A stretch of DNA of 38,566 nt from an uncultured Bacteroidales bacterium (GCA_947168515.1 CAMVMF010000029.1:1-38566); one strand, 5' to 3'; shown: positions 15,658 through 24,440, counted from the first letter of the stretch. Notes: generated by a model from the sequence alone, not told the origin. Translations and numbers: made by a program.

Positions 15658-17457
15658 CTATTCTTCAGAACTCTGCGAAATAAAGCGTCTGTAAGCCGAG
15701 AACGTGTTGGCCCGCGATAGGAAACCTACGTACGTGCCATCGTCTTCAACTACTATCAGGTTGTAGCGGTTGCCAAGTTTGAATTTGTTGACCACATCGA
15801 ATGGCGAGTCGCTCATGTGTATAATGTCTTCATCGCTAAAGGTCATCATCAAGTCTTTGACGGTAACTTTGTCGTATAGCTCTGGATTGAAAATGATGTC
15901 GCGGATGTCATCCATTACGATAAGTCCCAAGAATTTATTTTGGCTGTCCACCACAGGGAAAAGGTTTCGTTTGCTTTGCTTGATGGCTTCAACAATGTCA
16001 CGCAGCGTTCCGTCTTCGCGGATGGTGACGAAGTTGGTTTCGATGAGTTTGGTCAAGTCCATCAGGTGCCATGCTGATGCATCTTTGTTGTGCGTCATCA
16101 GGTCTCCCTTCTGAGCCAGATGGCGGGCGTAAATGGAGTGTTTCTCGAAAGGCTGTACGCAGATGTATGTGACGGTGGCCGTGATGAGCAACGGAAGCAT
16201 TAGTGCGTATCCGCCAGTAATTTCGGCAATAAGGAACACTCCCATGAATGGGGCATGCATCACTCCTGTCATCACTCCGGCCATGCCTACCAAAGCAAAG
16301 TTGGCGGTAGACTGTGGCGGCAGCCCCAGCTGGTTGCCCAGGGCGGCCACAAAATAGCCTGTCAGACCACCCACGACTAACGCCGGACCAAATGTTCCGC
16401 CAACACCTCCGCTGCCAATGGTTGTGGCCGTTGCCACGGGCTTCAGCAGTATCAGTACCAGCAGGATGAGCAGCGCAAACCAGTTGTTTTCGTGGAAAAT
16501 ATTGAATAGGCTGTTCTCGAACAGCGGGTCGGTGTTGCTACCGTTGAGCAAGGCGGTGAGAGACCAGTAGCCTTCGCCGTAGAGTGGTGGAAATAGGTAT
16601 ATCATTACACCCAAAGACAGTCCGCCTACCAGTAGTTTGCCTAACCATTTATTGCTCTTGGAAAACCAGCTCTCCACCCTGTCGGTGCAGCGGAGAAAAT
16701 AGATGGAGCTAAAGGCACAGAAACATCCCAGCACAAGAAGAAAAGGTATTTGGCTGAGGGTGAAGTCTTCCGTTACGTGGAAGGCAAACTGCACTTCAGA
16801 ACCCATGAAAAACGAAGCAATAGTGGCAGAGCTTAGTGCAGAAATCAGTAGTGGTACTGCGGTTGTCATGGTCATGTCAAACATTAACACTTCCACCGTG
16901 AACAGCACTCCCGCCAAAGGAGCTAAGAATATTCCCGCGATGGCCCCGGCCGCTCCACAGCCAAGCAAAAGCTTTACGCCACGTTTGCTTACATGGAAGA
17001 AACGTCCCACATTGGAACCGATGGCAGAACCGGTGGAGGCGATAGGCGCCTCTAGTCCCACGCTGCCGCCGAAAGCCACGGTAAGGGTGGAAGCTACCAT
17101 GGAGGTGTACATATTGCTCGCTGGCAGTTGCCCATTTTTGCGCGAGATGGCCAACAGCACGTTGGGTATGCCGTGGCCGATATGTCCTTTGATGACGAAT
17201 CGTACAAAAATGACTGTGATTAAGATGCCGATGAGGGGTGTGACAAACATCAGTATGTTGGCCCCTCCTGGGGCACAATACTTGTTGCCAAAGGCCTGCA
17301 CGTAGCGTCCCACCATATGCACAATGGTTTTCAAAATTACCGCTGCCGTACCACTCAATACACCCACTAGCACACTCAGGAACAGCAAATAACCCTGTTC
17401 CGAAATGTGGCGCAATCGCCATATATGCAGTCTTTTGTACAACTCTTTGGTGGACAT
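15658..17457 (-). CDS. ClC-family chloride channel/transporter with tandem CBS domains
   Basis: 599 residues. About 1-435 is the ClC membrane domain, with selectivity-filter segments GHGIP (94-98, usual GSGIP), SVGLEAP (132-138, usual G[KR]EGP, with gating Glu E136 kept) and GGTFGPAL. A cytoplasmic tail (about 460-595) shows two CBS repeats (FVTIREDGTLRDIVEAI, LFPVVDSQNKFLGLIVMDDI, then MSDSPFDVVNKFKL and NLIVVEDDGTYVGFLSR). The protein carries Cl- (or F-/other anions) across the inner membrane; the tail probably senses nucleotides. The GSGIP and GxEGP variants could affect ion choice. Single-gene unit on the minus strand, with a -7 box at 17478-17485. Confidence 0.92.
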   Translation of the reverse strand: MSTKELYKRLHIWRLRHISEQGYLLFLSVLVGVLSGTAAVILKTIVHMVGRYVQAFGNKYCAPGGANILMFVTPLIGILITVIFVRFVIKGHIGHGIPNVLLAISRKNGQLPASNMYTSMVASTLTVAFGGSVGLEAPIASTGSAIGSNVGRFFHVSKRGVKLLLGCGAAGAIAGIFLAPLAGVLFTVEVLMFDMTMTTAVPLLISALSSATIASFFMGSEVQFAFHVTEDFTLSQIPFLLVLGCFCAFSSIYFLRCTDRVESWFSKSNKWLGKLLVGGLSLGVMIYLFPPLYGEGYWSLTALLNGSNTDPLFENSLFNIFHENNWFALLILLVLILLKPVATATTIGSGGVGGTFGPALVVGGLTGYFVAALGNQLGLPPQSTANFALVGMAGVMTGVMHAPFMGVFLIAEITGGYALMLPLLITATVTYICVQPFEKHSIYARHLAQKGDLMTHNKDASAWHLMDLTKLIETNFVTIREDGTLRDIVEAIKQSKRNLFPVVDSQNKFLGLIVMDDIRDIIFNPELYDKVTVKDLMMTFSDEDIIHMSDSPFDVVNKFKLGNRYNLIVVEDDGTYVGFLSRANTFSAYRRFISQSSEE

Positions 17458-17477
17458 ATGCTAAAAAACTCGAAACG

Positions 17478-17485
17478 CAAAGATA
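17478..17485 (-). promoter_or_regulatory. -7 box of the ClC gene promoter
   Basis: On the minus strand TATCTTTG fits TAnnTTTG and lies 21 bases before the ATG at 17457. No TTG stands at 19-21 bp upstream, so the -33 element is weak or absent. Confidence 0.5.
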
Positions 17486-17639
17486 CGAAATTTTTCTCAA
17501 TTGCGTTATTATTTAAAAGAAGAATCCTGAATTGAGTTACAGCAGGTCTCTGATGCTTGCTTTTTGAGTGAGGCCCTCGCCTCCCCAGAGACATGGCTAG
17601 TGCCAATTCCTACAAGTGTTAATAAAGTTATTTAGTACC

Positions 17640-18632
17640 ATGAAAATCCATTTGCCCATCACTGCCTTTGCCTTTGTGCTGCTCGCCACATCCTGTGTTT
17701 CTATGAAGGAATACGAGGCCCTCCAACAGCAATATTCCCAGCATACAAAGAGTCTCAATCTCGCCAAGCAAGAGTTGCAGGAACTTCGCGAAGAGAACGC
17801 CGAACTGGTCCGCCAAGGCCAGTCCATGACGATGGCACTTAGCGATATGACTGCTGCCCGACAGGAATGCGAAGCCACCGTCACCTCCATCAACCGTTCT
17901 TATGCTGCCCTGCAGCTGCGCTACGACACCACCGTTGAAAACTACATGCAGCAGCTCACCGGCAAAAATCGCGACCTCTCCAAGGCCAATGAGGCCCTCC
18001 AGCAGCGCAACCGTGAGATTACGGCCAAAGAGCGTGCCTTCAAGGAAAAAGAAGAACGACTACTTGCCCAGCAACGCGACCTTCAAGAACGGCAGGAGCA
18101 GATCCTCCAGAACGAACGTGCCATCGGCCTTGCCCTCGAAGCCAAGCAACGTGAGTTGGAACAGCTCAAAAGTGCCGTCACCAATGCCCTTGTCGGTTTC
18201 AGAGACAAGGGCCTCAATGTCGAGTCCAAAGATGGGAAAGTCTACGTCTCTATGGAGGACAAACTTCTCTTCGCCTCAGGCAGCTGGACCGTTTCGCCCC
18301 AAGGTGTCGAAGCTCTCAAGAGCCTTGCTAAAATCCTAGAGGACAATCCCGACCTCAATATCATGGTGGAAGGTCATACCGACAACGATGCTTATCGTGG
18401 TTCCACGGCAGTCAAGGACAACTGGGACCTCAGTGTCATGCGTGCCACCGCCATTGTCAAACTGCTGCTCAAGCAGGGTCCCTCCATCGACCCCGCCCGT
18501 GTCGTCGCCGCAGGCCATGCCGAGTATTCTCCCAAAGTCAAGAACACTTCCGCAGCCAACAAAGCCAAGAATCGCCGCACCGAAATCATCCTTACGCCAA
18601 AACTCAATGAGGTTATGAAATTGGTAGAGTAG
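17640..18632 (+). CDS. OmpA-family lipoprotein with coiled-coil stalk
   Basis: 330 residues from the ATG at 17640. The frame extends eight codons upstream, but MKIHLPITAFAFVLLATSC is a proper lipoprotein signal, with C19 as the lipidated Cys. Residues about 22-180 are a Gln/Glu-rich coiled coil (ALQQQYSQHTKSLNLAKQEL; QRELEQLKSAVTNAL). Residues about 195-325 are an OmpA C-terminal peptidoglycan-binding domain: LLFASGSWTVSPQG, MVEGHTDND, WDLSVMRATAIVKLL and NKAKNRRTEIIL. Probably links the outer membrane to peptidoglycan. Monocistronic between the divergent ClC gene and the sigma cassette. Confidence 0.9.
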   Translation: MKIHLPITAFAFVLLATSCVSMKEYEALQQQYSQHTKSLNLAKQELQELREENAELVRQGQSMTMALSDMTAARQECEATVTSINRSYAALQLRYDTTVENYMQQLTGKNRDLSKANEALQQRNREITAKERAFKEKEERLLAQQRDLQERQEQILQNERAIGLALEAKQRELEQLKSAVTNALVGFRDKGLNVESKDGKVYVSMEDKLLFASGSWTVSPQGVEALKSLAKILEDNPDLNIMVEGHTDNDAYRGSTAVKDNWDLSVMRATAIVKLLLKQGPSIDPARVVAAGHAEYSPKVKNTSAANKAKNRRTEIILTPKLNEVMKLVE

Positions 18633-18972
18633 GGGAGTGTTTGTACCCAATGGTCGCTTTACCCATTCGGCTATTTCTAATCGGCTTCTGTGGCTATGGA
18701 AATGGTTTTCTCTACTTTCTTATTTTCCAATTTACTTAGCCTGGTTTTCATCTACTTACAGGACTTTTCCCATCACTCGGACATTTTTTTGTATTTGATT
18801 GATGGTTGTCGTGCAGCACCCAGGAGTCTGTGTGGTGCTGTTCACCTGATTTCGTAAGCATTTTTTTGTTGTAGCCTCATAAAAAAATGTCTCTATGTTG
18901 TGATTTGGATGTTGGGTGCGTCTAATAGGGTGTAAAAGTACTCGACGGAAAACGTTTTTTTTGTATCGCAAT
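18633..18972. other. Intergenic region before the ECF sigma gene
   Basis: 340 bases with no credible gene and no TAnnTTTG box. One stem, CAGCACC (18814-18820) with GGTGCTG (18834-18840), lacks a T-tract. Just before the sigma start are an A/T-rich stretch and GGAAAACG followed by eight T. The sigma gene may use its own ECF promoter, whose consensus I do not know. Confidence 0.35.
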
Positions 18973-19446
18973 ATGGAAATAGACGAAAGAGAATTCAAAG
19001 AGTTGGTGCACCGCCATAAGGACCTAATATGGCGGATTTGCAGTAGCTATCGTTTGAGTGCGGCTTGGACGACGGAGGATGCTTTCCATGAGGTGCTTTG
19101 CGACTTATGGAGTGGGTTCGGTAAGTTCGGCGGGCTTAGTTCAGAACGCACGTGGGTTTTCCGTGTGGCGACAAATAAGATGATTTCGCTGTCAAGAAAA
19201 AACAGCAATCAGCCTACTCCCGATCCTTCGCAACAGTATGAGCCTCATTACTGCGAAGAGGGTTACCGCGACCTTCTAGGACTGATTGAAGCACTGCCAG
19301 AACCCGACGGCATCATTGTAAGGGCATATGTTCAGGGCTTCAAGTATGCCGAAATCGCCCAAATAACAGATTTGTCGGTCGGGGCGGTTAGCATGAGGCT
19401 ATCGCGTGCATTGCGCAAAATAAGGAAATTATTAAAACAGGATTGA
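18973..19446 (+). CDS. ECF-type RNA polymerase sigma factor, cassette 1
   Basis: 157 residues from MEIDEREFKELV; an in-frame start 19 codons upstream (MRLIGC...) adds sequence unlike the family and is rejected. Region 2: HKDLIWRICSSYR and DAFHEVLCDLW, with promoter-melting residues WVFRVATNKMI. Region 4 helix-turn-helix: YAEIAQITDLSVGAVSMRLSRALRKIRKLL. As an ECF factor it should redirect RNA polymerase to a small envelope-related set and is usually held by a membrane anti-sigma. The next gene starts 3 bases after its stop, which suggests that partner. Confidence 0.88.
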   Translation: MEIDEREFKELVHRHKDLIWRICSSYRLSAAWTTEDAFHEVLCDLWSGFGKFGGLSSERTWVFRVATNKMISLSRKNSNQPTPDPSQQYEPHYCEEGYRDLLGLIEALPEPDGIIVRAYVQGFKYAEIAQITDLSVGAVSMRLSRALRKIRKLLKQD

Positions 19447-19448
19447 AT

Positions 19449-19814
19449 ATGAAGGATTTTGATAAAAAACTTGAGCAATATAGTCAGGATTTGGCCAATA
19501 CTCATTGCCCCTATAGTGATGAGGAGTTGAACAGGATTATCCGACATGTAATATGGAACACCCCGTCGGAGCGGGCTGAATCACAATTGGTAGAGCAACC
19601 TGGCCACGACTCTGTGACTTGGAGGCATCGATGGTGGTCGCTCGTGGCAGCGGCTGCTGTGGTAGCAATTGCTGTTCCTGTTGTGTTGGTTTCTAGTAGA
19701 GCCCATGGTACCATAGACTCTGTTGTTGTCGATGGACAGCAGTTTTATTTTGCATGTAACAACCATTGCATGCCCGAGGGAACGATTGCTTACTTTAATT
19801 CTATAGTGAAATGA
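19449..19814 (+). CDS. Small single-pass membrane protein, probable anti-sigma factor of cassette 1
   Basis: 121 residues from ATG 19449. N-terminal cytoplasmic part of about 60 residues (MKDFDKKLEQYSQDL...PYSDEELNRIIRH), one span at about 67-84 (WWSLVAAAAVVAIAVPVVLVSS) and a short exported tail with two cysteines (FACNNHCMPEG). No zinc HxxxCxxC anti-sigma motif, so the role rests on position right after an ECF sigma gene, topology and coupling. The stop overlaps the next ATG by four bases (19811-19814). Confidence 0.6.
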   Translation: MKDFDKKLEQYSQDLANTHCPYSDEELNRIIRHVIWNTPSERAESQLVEQPGHDSVTWRHRWWSLVAAAAVVAIAVPVVLVSSRAHGTIDSVVVDGQQFYFACNNHCMPEGTIAYFNSIVK

Positions 19815-20443
19815 AACGGACATCATTATTAGTTTTGATAGTGCTTTTATCGGCGTGCCACCACGATAAGGCATTGCCCGAAGCCACTATAGCTGCCCAG
19901 GAGGTATACGAACGGTATGCTGACCGCCAAGATCTGACGGTGGCTCTGATTGGAGACTATAGGGGCTACAATGCTGTGATGCTGAAGGCCCAGAATGCCG
20001 AGGGCTGGCTGAAGCTGTGCGAAGAAATGGGGGTGAGACCTCATGAGGATGCTTTCGCTCTAGATTCGACCAGGGTGCGGAGCATCCACAAGGTTTCTTG
20101 CACAGATGATATAAGTCGAATGCCAGAAGAGGTAAGGCAGAAAATAACGGAATTGATTGAATCGGACTCCGTTGCCACGCACATCCGTATCGATACCGTT
20201 TACGGAGTTCACCGTCGGATGCATTACGACCACGGTGTGCTGGTGGACTCATCAACGGAGGAGATAACTCATGTGGAAGAGAATTTCGGAGAACTATTGC
20301 CAACGGCCATGGCCTATGGAAACTGCGGCTATGTTATCTACTATGATAGCAAGCAGTTGGCCGTGTGGCTATTCTTCTACAGCAGCGATGAGGAACTGGA
20401 ACGTATTATGGACAATGTAACTATTAAAAATACACAGTCATGA
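19811..20443 (+). CDS. Lipoprotein of unknown function in sigma cassette 1
   Basis: 210 residues with a lipoprotein signal (MKRTSLLVLIVLLSAC, C16 lipidated). The mature part is mixed alpha/beta, with acidic stretches (ITELIESDSVATHIRID) and an aromatic-rich segment near the C-terminus (GNCGYVIYYDSKQLAVWLFFYSSDEELERI). No family recognised. ATGA overlaps with both neighbours show that it is an integral member of the four-gene unit, so it may be a target or sensor of the sigma system. Confidence 0.7.
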   Translation: MKRTSLLVLIVLLSACHHDKALPEATIAAQEVYERYADRQDLTVALIGDYRGYNAVMLKAQNAEGWLKLCEEMGVRPHEDAFALDSTRVRSIHKVSCTDDISRMPEEVRQKITELIESDSVATHIRIDTVYGVHRRMHYDHGVLVDSSTEEITHVEENFGELLPTAMAYGNCGYVIYYDSKQLAVWLFFYSSDEELERIMDNVTIKNTQS

Positions 20444-21216
20444 AAAAAATTGGAATCATTCTGACGGCAATAATGCTCCTTGCTGCCTGCGAGAAACAAA
20501 AGGTGGACCCACCCCAGCATGAACCCAGCACCCCAATGTCGTTGACCGAAACATCGTGGGTGGGCACTTACAGCTACACCTACCAAGGCTATCCGGCTAC
20601 CGTCACATGGAACTTAGATTTCAACACCGACAGTGCGGGTGAGTTATTTCTAGAGCAAACTATTGCAGCCACGCCCCAGCCCTCGGTGTCATTGGCGTTT
20701 GCCTATACCTTCGATGGCTCCATTGGCACGATTGCTTGCGAGGAGTTTGTCGACACCTTGGGTTTTGAGTACGATTCAGCCTCGCGGACCATTGCGATGG
20801 AGTTGTATGTCGGAGACGGAATCAATATCTATGGCGGCGTTATCCGGTTTTATCCACGCGGTCAGCAACCGTCAGAGCCTTTCCCGGCTAACTCCACATG
20901 GACAGCCCAGCAGCAGGTGGAAGCGAACGACACGCTGGTGTTACCTGTAAAATGGGACATTGACTTCTGGGAATATGCCATGGGCGGTTCGCTCACCTGT
21001 CGGGTCAACAATAGTGGTCCCAGTTCGCATATTTTCTGGCAGTATGATAGTCTCGCGCATTCGGGTGCCCTACGGGTCAACGGCAGACAGTATCCTTTTA
21101 CTTACGACCCCATTTCCGAAGTGCTCACGTTGGAGTACAGCCCCACCATTCCTGTCAACGGTGTGGTATTGCCCATTGGAGGCACTATCATGTTCTGTAA
21201 GAAAGAGGCCGAGTAG
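20440..21216 (+). CDS. Lipoprotein with two tandem lipocalin-like domains, sigma cassette 1
   Basis: 258 residues; lipoprotein signal MKKIGIILTAIMLLAAC (C17). The mature protein reads as two repeats of one beta-rich domain: about 35-147 (TSWVGTYSYTYQGYPATVTWNLDF...GGVIRFYPRG) and 152-256 (STWTAQQQVEANDTL...VKWDIDF...LPIGGTIMF). Each opens with [ST]-[ST]-W, has W-[ND]-[LI]-D-F about 20 residues later and closes with GG-[VT]-I-[RM]-F. This fits a small beta-barrel/lipocalin-like fold (inference). A related single domain is in the lipoprotein at 36181. Last gene of the cassette. Confidence 0.7.
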   Translation: MKKIGIILTAIMLLAACEKQKVDPPQHEPSTPMSLTETSWVGTYSYTYQGYPATVTWNLDFNTDSAGELFLEQTIAATPQPSVSLAFAYTFDGSIGTIACEEFVDTLGFEYDSASRTIAMELYVGDGINIYGGVIRFYPRGQQPSEPFPANSTWTAQQQVEANDTLVLPVKWDIDFWEYAMGGSLTCRVNNSGPSSHIFWQYDSLAHSGALRVNGRQYPFTYDPISEVLTLEYSPTIPVNGVVLPIGGTIMFCKKEAE

Positions 21217-21294
21217 TCCGCGCCTTAAGACTCATGTCGATCAGGTAAAGGATTAAGCCCCCTTACTATATTTGTCATTGTATTACAATCATTC

Positions 21295-21357
21295 AATGCT
21301 GAATTCTGAGTTGCCAACAGGTCTCTATGTCTTTCGTGCAACTCAGAATTCAGCATT
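21295..21357. terminator. Bidirectional hairpin between convergent cassettes
   Basis: AATGCTGAATTCTGAGTTGC (21295-21314) is perfectly complementary to 21338-21357, with a 23-base loop. It sits between two convergent genes (stops at 21216 and 21384); a T-run follows at 21369-21376 on the plus strand. The 20-bp perfect stem is longer than needed for termination and the loop resembles sequence near 17525-17560. Confidence 0.6.
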
Positions 21358-21383
21358 CTCCTAGATTCCTTTTTTTCAATCGA

Positions 21384-22244
21384 CTATTTTAGGTTCCAAC
21401 TTATCCCAGTAAGGACGTGGGCTTGGGTGGTGCCGAATTCCGTTGCTAGTTCATAGCCGCCCGAGAAACCGCCTTGCAGGGTCAGCTGTAGGTTGGGGTT
21501 GGCAAGGTAGCGCACTTCGAAGTCGCCACCGAAGGGTACGCCCCAGTTGCCGCTGCTGAAGCCCGCACCCAGCATCAGTCGGTCGGTGGCCAGCCAGCGG
21601 GCATAGAGTGACCCGCTCAATACCTGTGAGGTGGCAATGGGGTAGCGCTTGTTCCATGTCATGCCTAAGGAGTAGTCAAGCATCCACCGCTTGCCTAGGG
21701 TGTTGCGGAAGCTGAGACCGATGGTGGGTTGCACGGCGGTATAGTTGTGTGGCTGGAGGGTTTGGTTTGAAGTGCTGGCCAGCGCGATGTTTGTACTGAA
21801 GGCCACTTGAGGCAGCCAGCCCTTGCCTTCGAAGAGGAGCAGTTTGGCTCCTACCGAAGGGGCAAAGCTCATGTTGTTCGGGTCGGCTTCGATGGGCTCT
21901 TCACCGTCCATGTGGATGTATGTGCTGTGGTGGAGTGCATGGTTGCCCCCCAAGCCAACGGTGAGTTCGGCCTTGCTGCCTACGCCGAAGCGCACTTCTG
22001 TATTGGCACCCAGAATATTGGAACGCATACTAGAGTTTTCTGTTTGAAGGTCGAAATGAAACCATTCTATGTTGCTGTTCCATTGTATGTGGCCAGAACC
22101 CAGCACGTTGGGACCGGTGGTGGAAATTAGCGGGTTGATGGAGTCTTGCGCATTGGCGGCATTGCAGCCGATGGCAGTCATGATGCCGAAAAAGAGAACG
22201 GCAAGGAAAGATGACTTACTGATGTGTATACGTATGTGTTTCAT
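21384..22244 (-). CDS. Outer-membrane beta-barrel protein (MetA-pathway/transporter-like), cassette 2
   Basis: 286 residues; signal peptide about 1-33 (SFLAVLFFGIMTAIGCNAANAQ), with a possible lipobox at AIGC. The rest is repeated amphipathic strands typical of barrels (GANTEVRFGVGSKAELTVGLGG; FEVRYLANPNLQLTLQGGF), ending ISWNLK. The opening PLISTTGPNVLGSGHIQWNS resembles the PF13557-like 'transporter' group often found in Bacteroidales; ligand unknown. Fourth gene of the second ECF cassette. Confidence 0.65.
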   Translation of the reverse strand: MKHIRIHISKSSFLAVLFFGIMTAIGCNAANAQDSINPLISTTGPNVLGSGHIQWNSNIEWFHFDLQTENSSMRSNILGANTEVRFGVGSKAELTVGLGGNHALHHSTYIHMDGEEPIEADPNNMSFAPSVGAKLLLFEGKGWLPQVAFSTNIALASTSNQTLQPHNYTAVQPTIGLSFRNTLGKRWMLDYSLGMTWNKRYPIATSQVLSGSLYARWLATDRLMLGAGFSSGNWGVPFGGDFEVRYLANPNLQLTLQGGFSGGYELATEFGTTQAHVLTGISWNLK

Positions 22245-22301
22245 TTTGTTGGATTTTTTTTGTTGTTTAGTTGCATTATTTGTTGTCGTTTATTAGAATC
22301 G

Positions 22302-23024
22302 TTATAAGAAAAGTGATATACCGGAGGTGTAGATTTTTTCGCCCGTGGCAGGGTCAATGTATGTGGGCAGGAGGTTGGCGAAGAGCCGTATCCCGTGCAC
22401 CAGCCCTATCACGCTGGTGGAGAGTGTCATGCCCAGCTCAACTTTCCAGGGCTGTATGGGTGCCCCAATGAAGTCTTCTTCCCAACTACTTGTAATGTTC
22501 TCAGTTCCGTCGGGTTGCAGGGTGTGGGTGGTAAATCGGTCTTTGATTTTGATAACATTGCTTGCCGCATAGCCGGCAAAGAGGTCGAGTGAGAGGCCCA
22601 GTTGGTTTTTGCGCTTTGGCCAGGGGTGGAAAGTAACCGAGAGGGGAATTCCCACATAGCTGCTGGCATGAAAGGCATGTTGGGTTCTGATGCTGGGTTC
22701 GGTGGGGAAGGCGATGCCGTCGTTGGGGGCACGCTCGATGGTGTAGTACATGGGGTCGATGTTGAAGTCATAGCGCAGTCCGGTAGCCAACTCCCATTTG
22801 GGGGCCAACTGCCAGTGCAACCGCAGGGGTATCTGTACGAAGAAACCATATTTGCTGTAATAGGGCGAGCCATTGTTGCCATTGTTGAAGAGGGTGGCTC
22901 CGGCCGAAATGCCCAGGTCGATTTTGAAGTTCGGCGCGGCCGTGCTGTCGTCTTGGGGGGTGTTCTGTCCATGGCTAAAAAGTGCCAGGCTTAGAATGCT
23001 GAGGATGATTATTGTTCGTTTCAT
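22302..23024 (-). CDS. Porin-family outer-membrane beta-barrel protein, cassette 2
   Basis: 240 residues; signal peptide 1-19 (MKRTIIILSILSLALFSHG/Q). The mature part has barrel-like strands (FKIDLGISAGATLFN; LPPKWELATGLRYDF-like segment at about 78-92; SSYVGIPLSVTF; LGLSLDLFAGYA) and a C-terminal aliphatic/aromatic end (YTSGISLFL). Resembles 8-stranded OMP_b-brl_2-type proteins. Follows the anti-sigma-like gene by 27 bases, same strand. Confidence 0.65.
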   Translation of the reverse strand: MKRTIIILSILSLALFSHGQNTPQDDSTAAPNFKIDLGISAGATLFNNGNNGSPYYSKYGFFVQIPLRLHWQLAPKWELATGLRYDFNIDPMYYTIERAPNDGIAFPTEPSIRTQHAFHASSYVGIPLSVTFHPWPKRKNQLGLSLDLFAGYAASNVIKIKDRFTTHTLQPDGTENITSSWEEDFIGAPIQPWKVELGMTLSTSVIGLVHGIRLFANLLPTYIDPATGEKIYTSGISLFL

Positions 23025-23051
23025 GATGTTTTTTCTTTTTTTTTGTTTGTC

Positions 23052-23726
23052 TTATAAAAGATTTAATGCCAGTGTGGTGCCATCCATCATGCTAGGTTCG
23101 GCCTGCATGAAGCTGAAGATGCCCCTTTTGCGGCTGCTGGATTGGGGGGCGGATTCGCTTTGGGCTAGGTTCTGGGGCATGGGCTGGCCAGGTTCCAACA
23201 GGAGGCTGTCCAAAGTGGACTCGGGCATGAGGTCGGCCAGCTGGTCGCCTAATTCGGGAGCGTTGTTTTCGAGCCGCAGGCTTTCAAATATCTCTTCGAA
23301 GGTGATTGGCTCCAGCTGCTCAGGCATGTCTTGGGTGGTAGTAGCAATGACTTGGGGTGTGGCGTTGTGCCTATTGCTGGCAGGCGTGGACTGAGGGATG
23401 CGGGTGATGGGTGCCGTCTGGGGAAGGGGCATCACCGTGGGCCGCACTATGGGGGCCTGTGCCACCAGCGGGGCTTCGGAGGTCACCTCACGGTTGCCCC
23501 AACGCCATATAGAGGTGGTGACAAATAGGGTCACAGTGGCGGCCACGGCGATGCGGGTGGTCCACATCCTGACTGTATGGCGCTGGGCAGCCTTTTGGGC
23601 AGCCTCTTCGGAAGCCATACGCTCTATCATCTCGGCCAGTTGCTCCCGGCGGCGGGCATCGCGTCCGGCATGTTCCACCGAATTCAGGAGCTCTTCAAGT
23701 GTTGGGGTGCTATTGTTTTTTTTCAT
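23052..23726 (-). CDS. Single-pass membrane protein, probable anti-sigma factor of cassette 2
   Basis: 224 residues. The cytoplasmic N-terminus (about 1-52) is charged and helical (ELLNSVEHAGRDARRREQLAEMIERMASEEAAQKAAQ), followed by one span at about 57-73 (RIAVAATVTLFVTTSIW) and a long Pro/Thr/Ser-rich exported region (about 80-224). The ATG lies within the end of the sigma gene (17-base overlap, 23710-23726), so translation is coupled. No zinc motif. Topology and position support anti-sigma function; no direct family match recognised. Confidence 0.6.
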   Translation of the reverse strand: MKKNNSTPTLEELLNSVEHAGRDARRREQLAEMIERMASEEAAQKAAQRHTVRMWTTRIAVAATVTLFVTTSIWRWGNREVTSEAPLVAQAPIVRPTVMPLPQTAPITRIPQSTPASNRHNATPQVIATTTQDMPEQLEPITFEEIFESLRLENNAPELGDQLADLMPESTLDSLLLEPGQPMPQNLAQSESAPQSSSRKRGIFSFMQAEPSMMDGTTLALNLL

Positions 23727-24204
23727 AATCCAGTATCATTTGTTTTAGTGTTTTGTATGCGCGTGAGAGGAGGGTGTATACGTTCCCTTCGCTGGTGTGT
23801 AGGGTGTTGGCAATGGTCTGAGTGTCGGCGGCATCGAAGTGGCGGAGCCGTACCACCTTGGCCTGTTGCTCGGGCAGGTGTCCGATGAAGTGATAGGCGA
23901 GTTCGAGACGTTCCTCGTTGTCTGCCATGGCTTCTTCGGAGCAGTTGATGAGAGTGTCGATATCGATGGTGGGACGGCGGCGGCGCAGCTGGTCGACGCA
24001 GCGACGTTTGACAAGCGTGATACACCAGGCCTCGCGATTGGCCACCTGGCGCAGCTTTTTGCGGTCGTTCCAAAGGGTAACAAAACAATCCTGCACGACA
24101 TCGGCGGCATCTTGTTCGTTGCCCAGAAGGCTTTCGGCCATGCGTTGCATGGCGGGCTGCAAGGGCAGATAGTCAGTTTCGAATTGTTTTGTTTCGTTTG
24201 TCAT
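23710..24204 (-). CDS. ECF-type RNA polymerase sigma factor, cassette 2
   Basis: 164 residues from MTNETKQFETDY; five upstream codons in frame (MRLQG) are ignored because the ATG at 24204 gives the usual start. Region 2: LLGNEQDAADVVQDCFVTLWNDRKKL and REAWCITLVKRRCVDQLRRR. Region 4: VRLRHFDAADTQTIANTLHTSEGNVYTLLSRAYKTLKQM. Typical ECF length with no extra domain. Partner anti-sigma-like gene overlaps its 3' end. Probably controls the two downstream barrel genes and itself. Confidence 0.9.
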   Translation of the reverse strand: MTNETKQFETDYLPLQPAMQRMAESLLGNEQDAADVVQDCFVTLWNDRKKLRQVANREAWCITLVKRRCVDQLRRRRPTIDIDTLINCSEEAMADNEERLELAYHFIGHLPEQQAKVVRLRHFDAADTQTIANTLHTSEGNVYTLLSRAYKTLKQMILDYEKKQ

Positions 24205-24262
24205 ACCTTGTAGTCGCACAAAGGTGTCAAATCTTACAGCGATTATAAAAAAAATACTGTTC

Positions 24263-24280
24263 GTTTAACCCTCGTTAAAC
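24263..24280. promoter_or_regulatory. Inverted repeat upstream of sigma cassette 2
   Basis: GTTTAAC (24263-24269) and GTTAAAC (24274-24280) are perfect reverse complements separated by CCTC, 59 bases before the sigma ATG. May be an operator or part of an ECF promoter. The rest of 24205-24440 holds no gene; a short stem GGGCC/GGCCC (24344-24359) lies downstream of the NlpC/P60 gene and might end its transcript. Confidence 0.3.
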
Positions 24281-24440
24281 CAATTGTGTGATAATCTTCT
24301 ATTTTACAAGTGTTTGGCGTTTGATAATGGTAGTGGTAACCATGGGCCAAAGTCGGCCCTGCTGAAAGCCTTGGATGCAGGGTCGGATGGTTCTTGTGCC
24401 AATTGTCGGCAGGTGTTGCTACGAGGAAAGGGGGGCTCTT

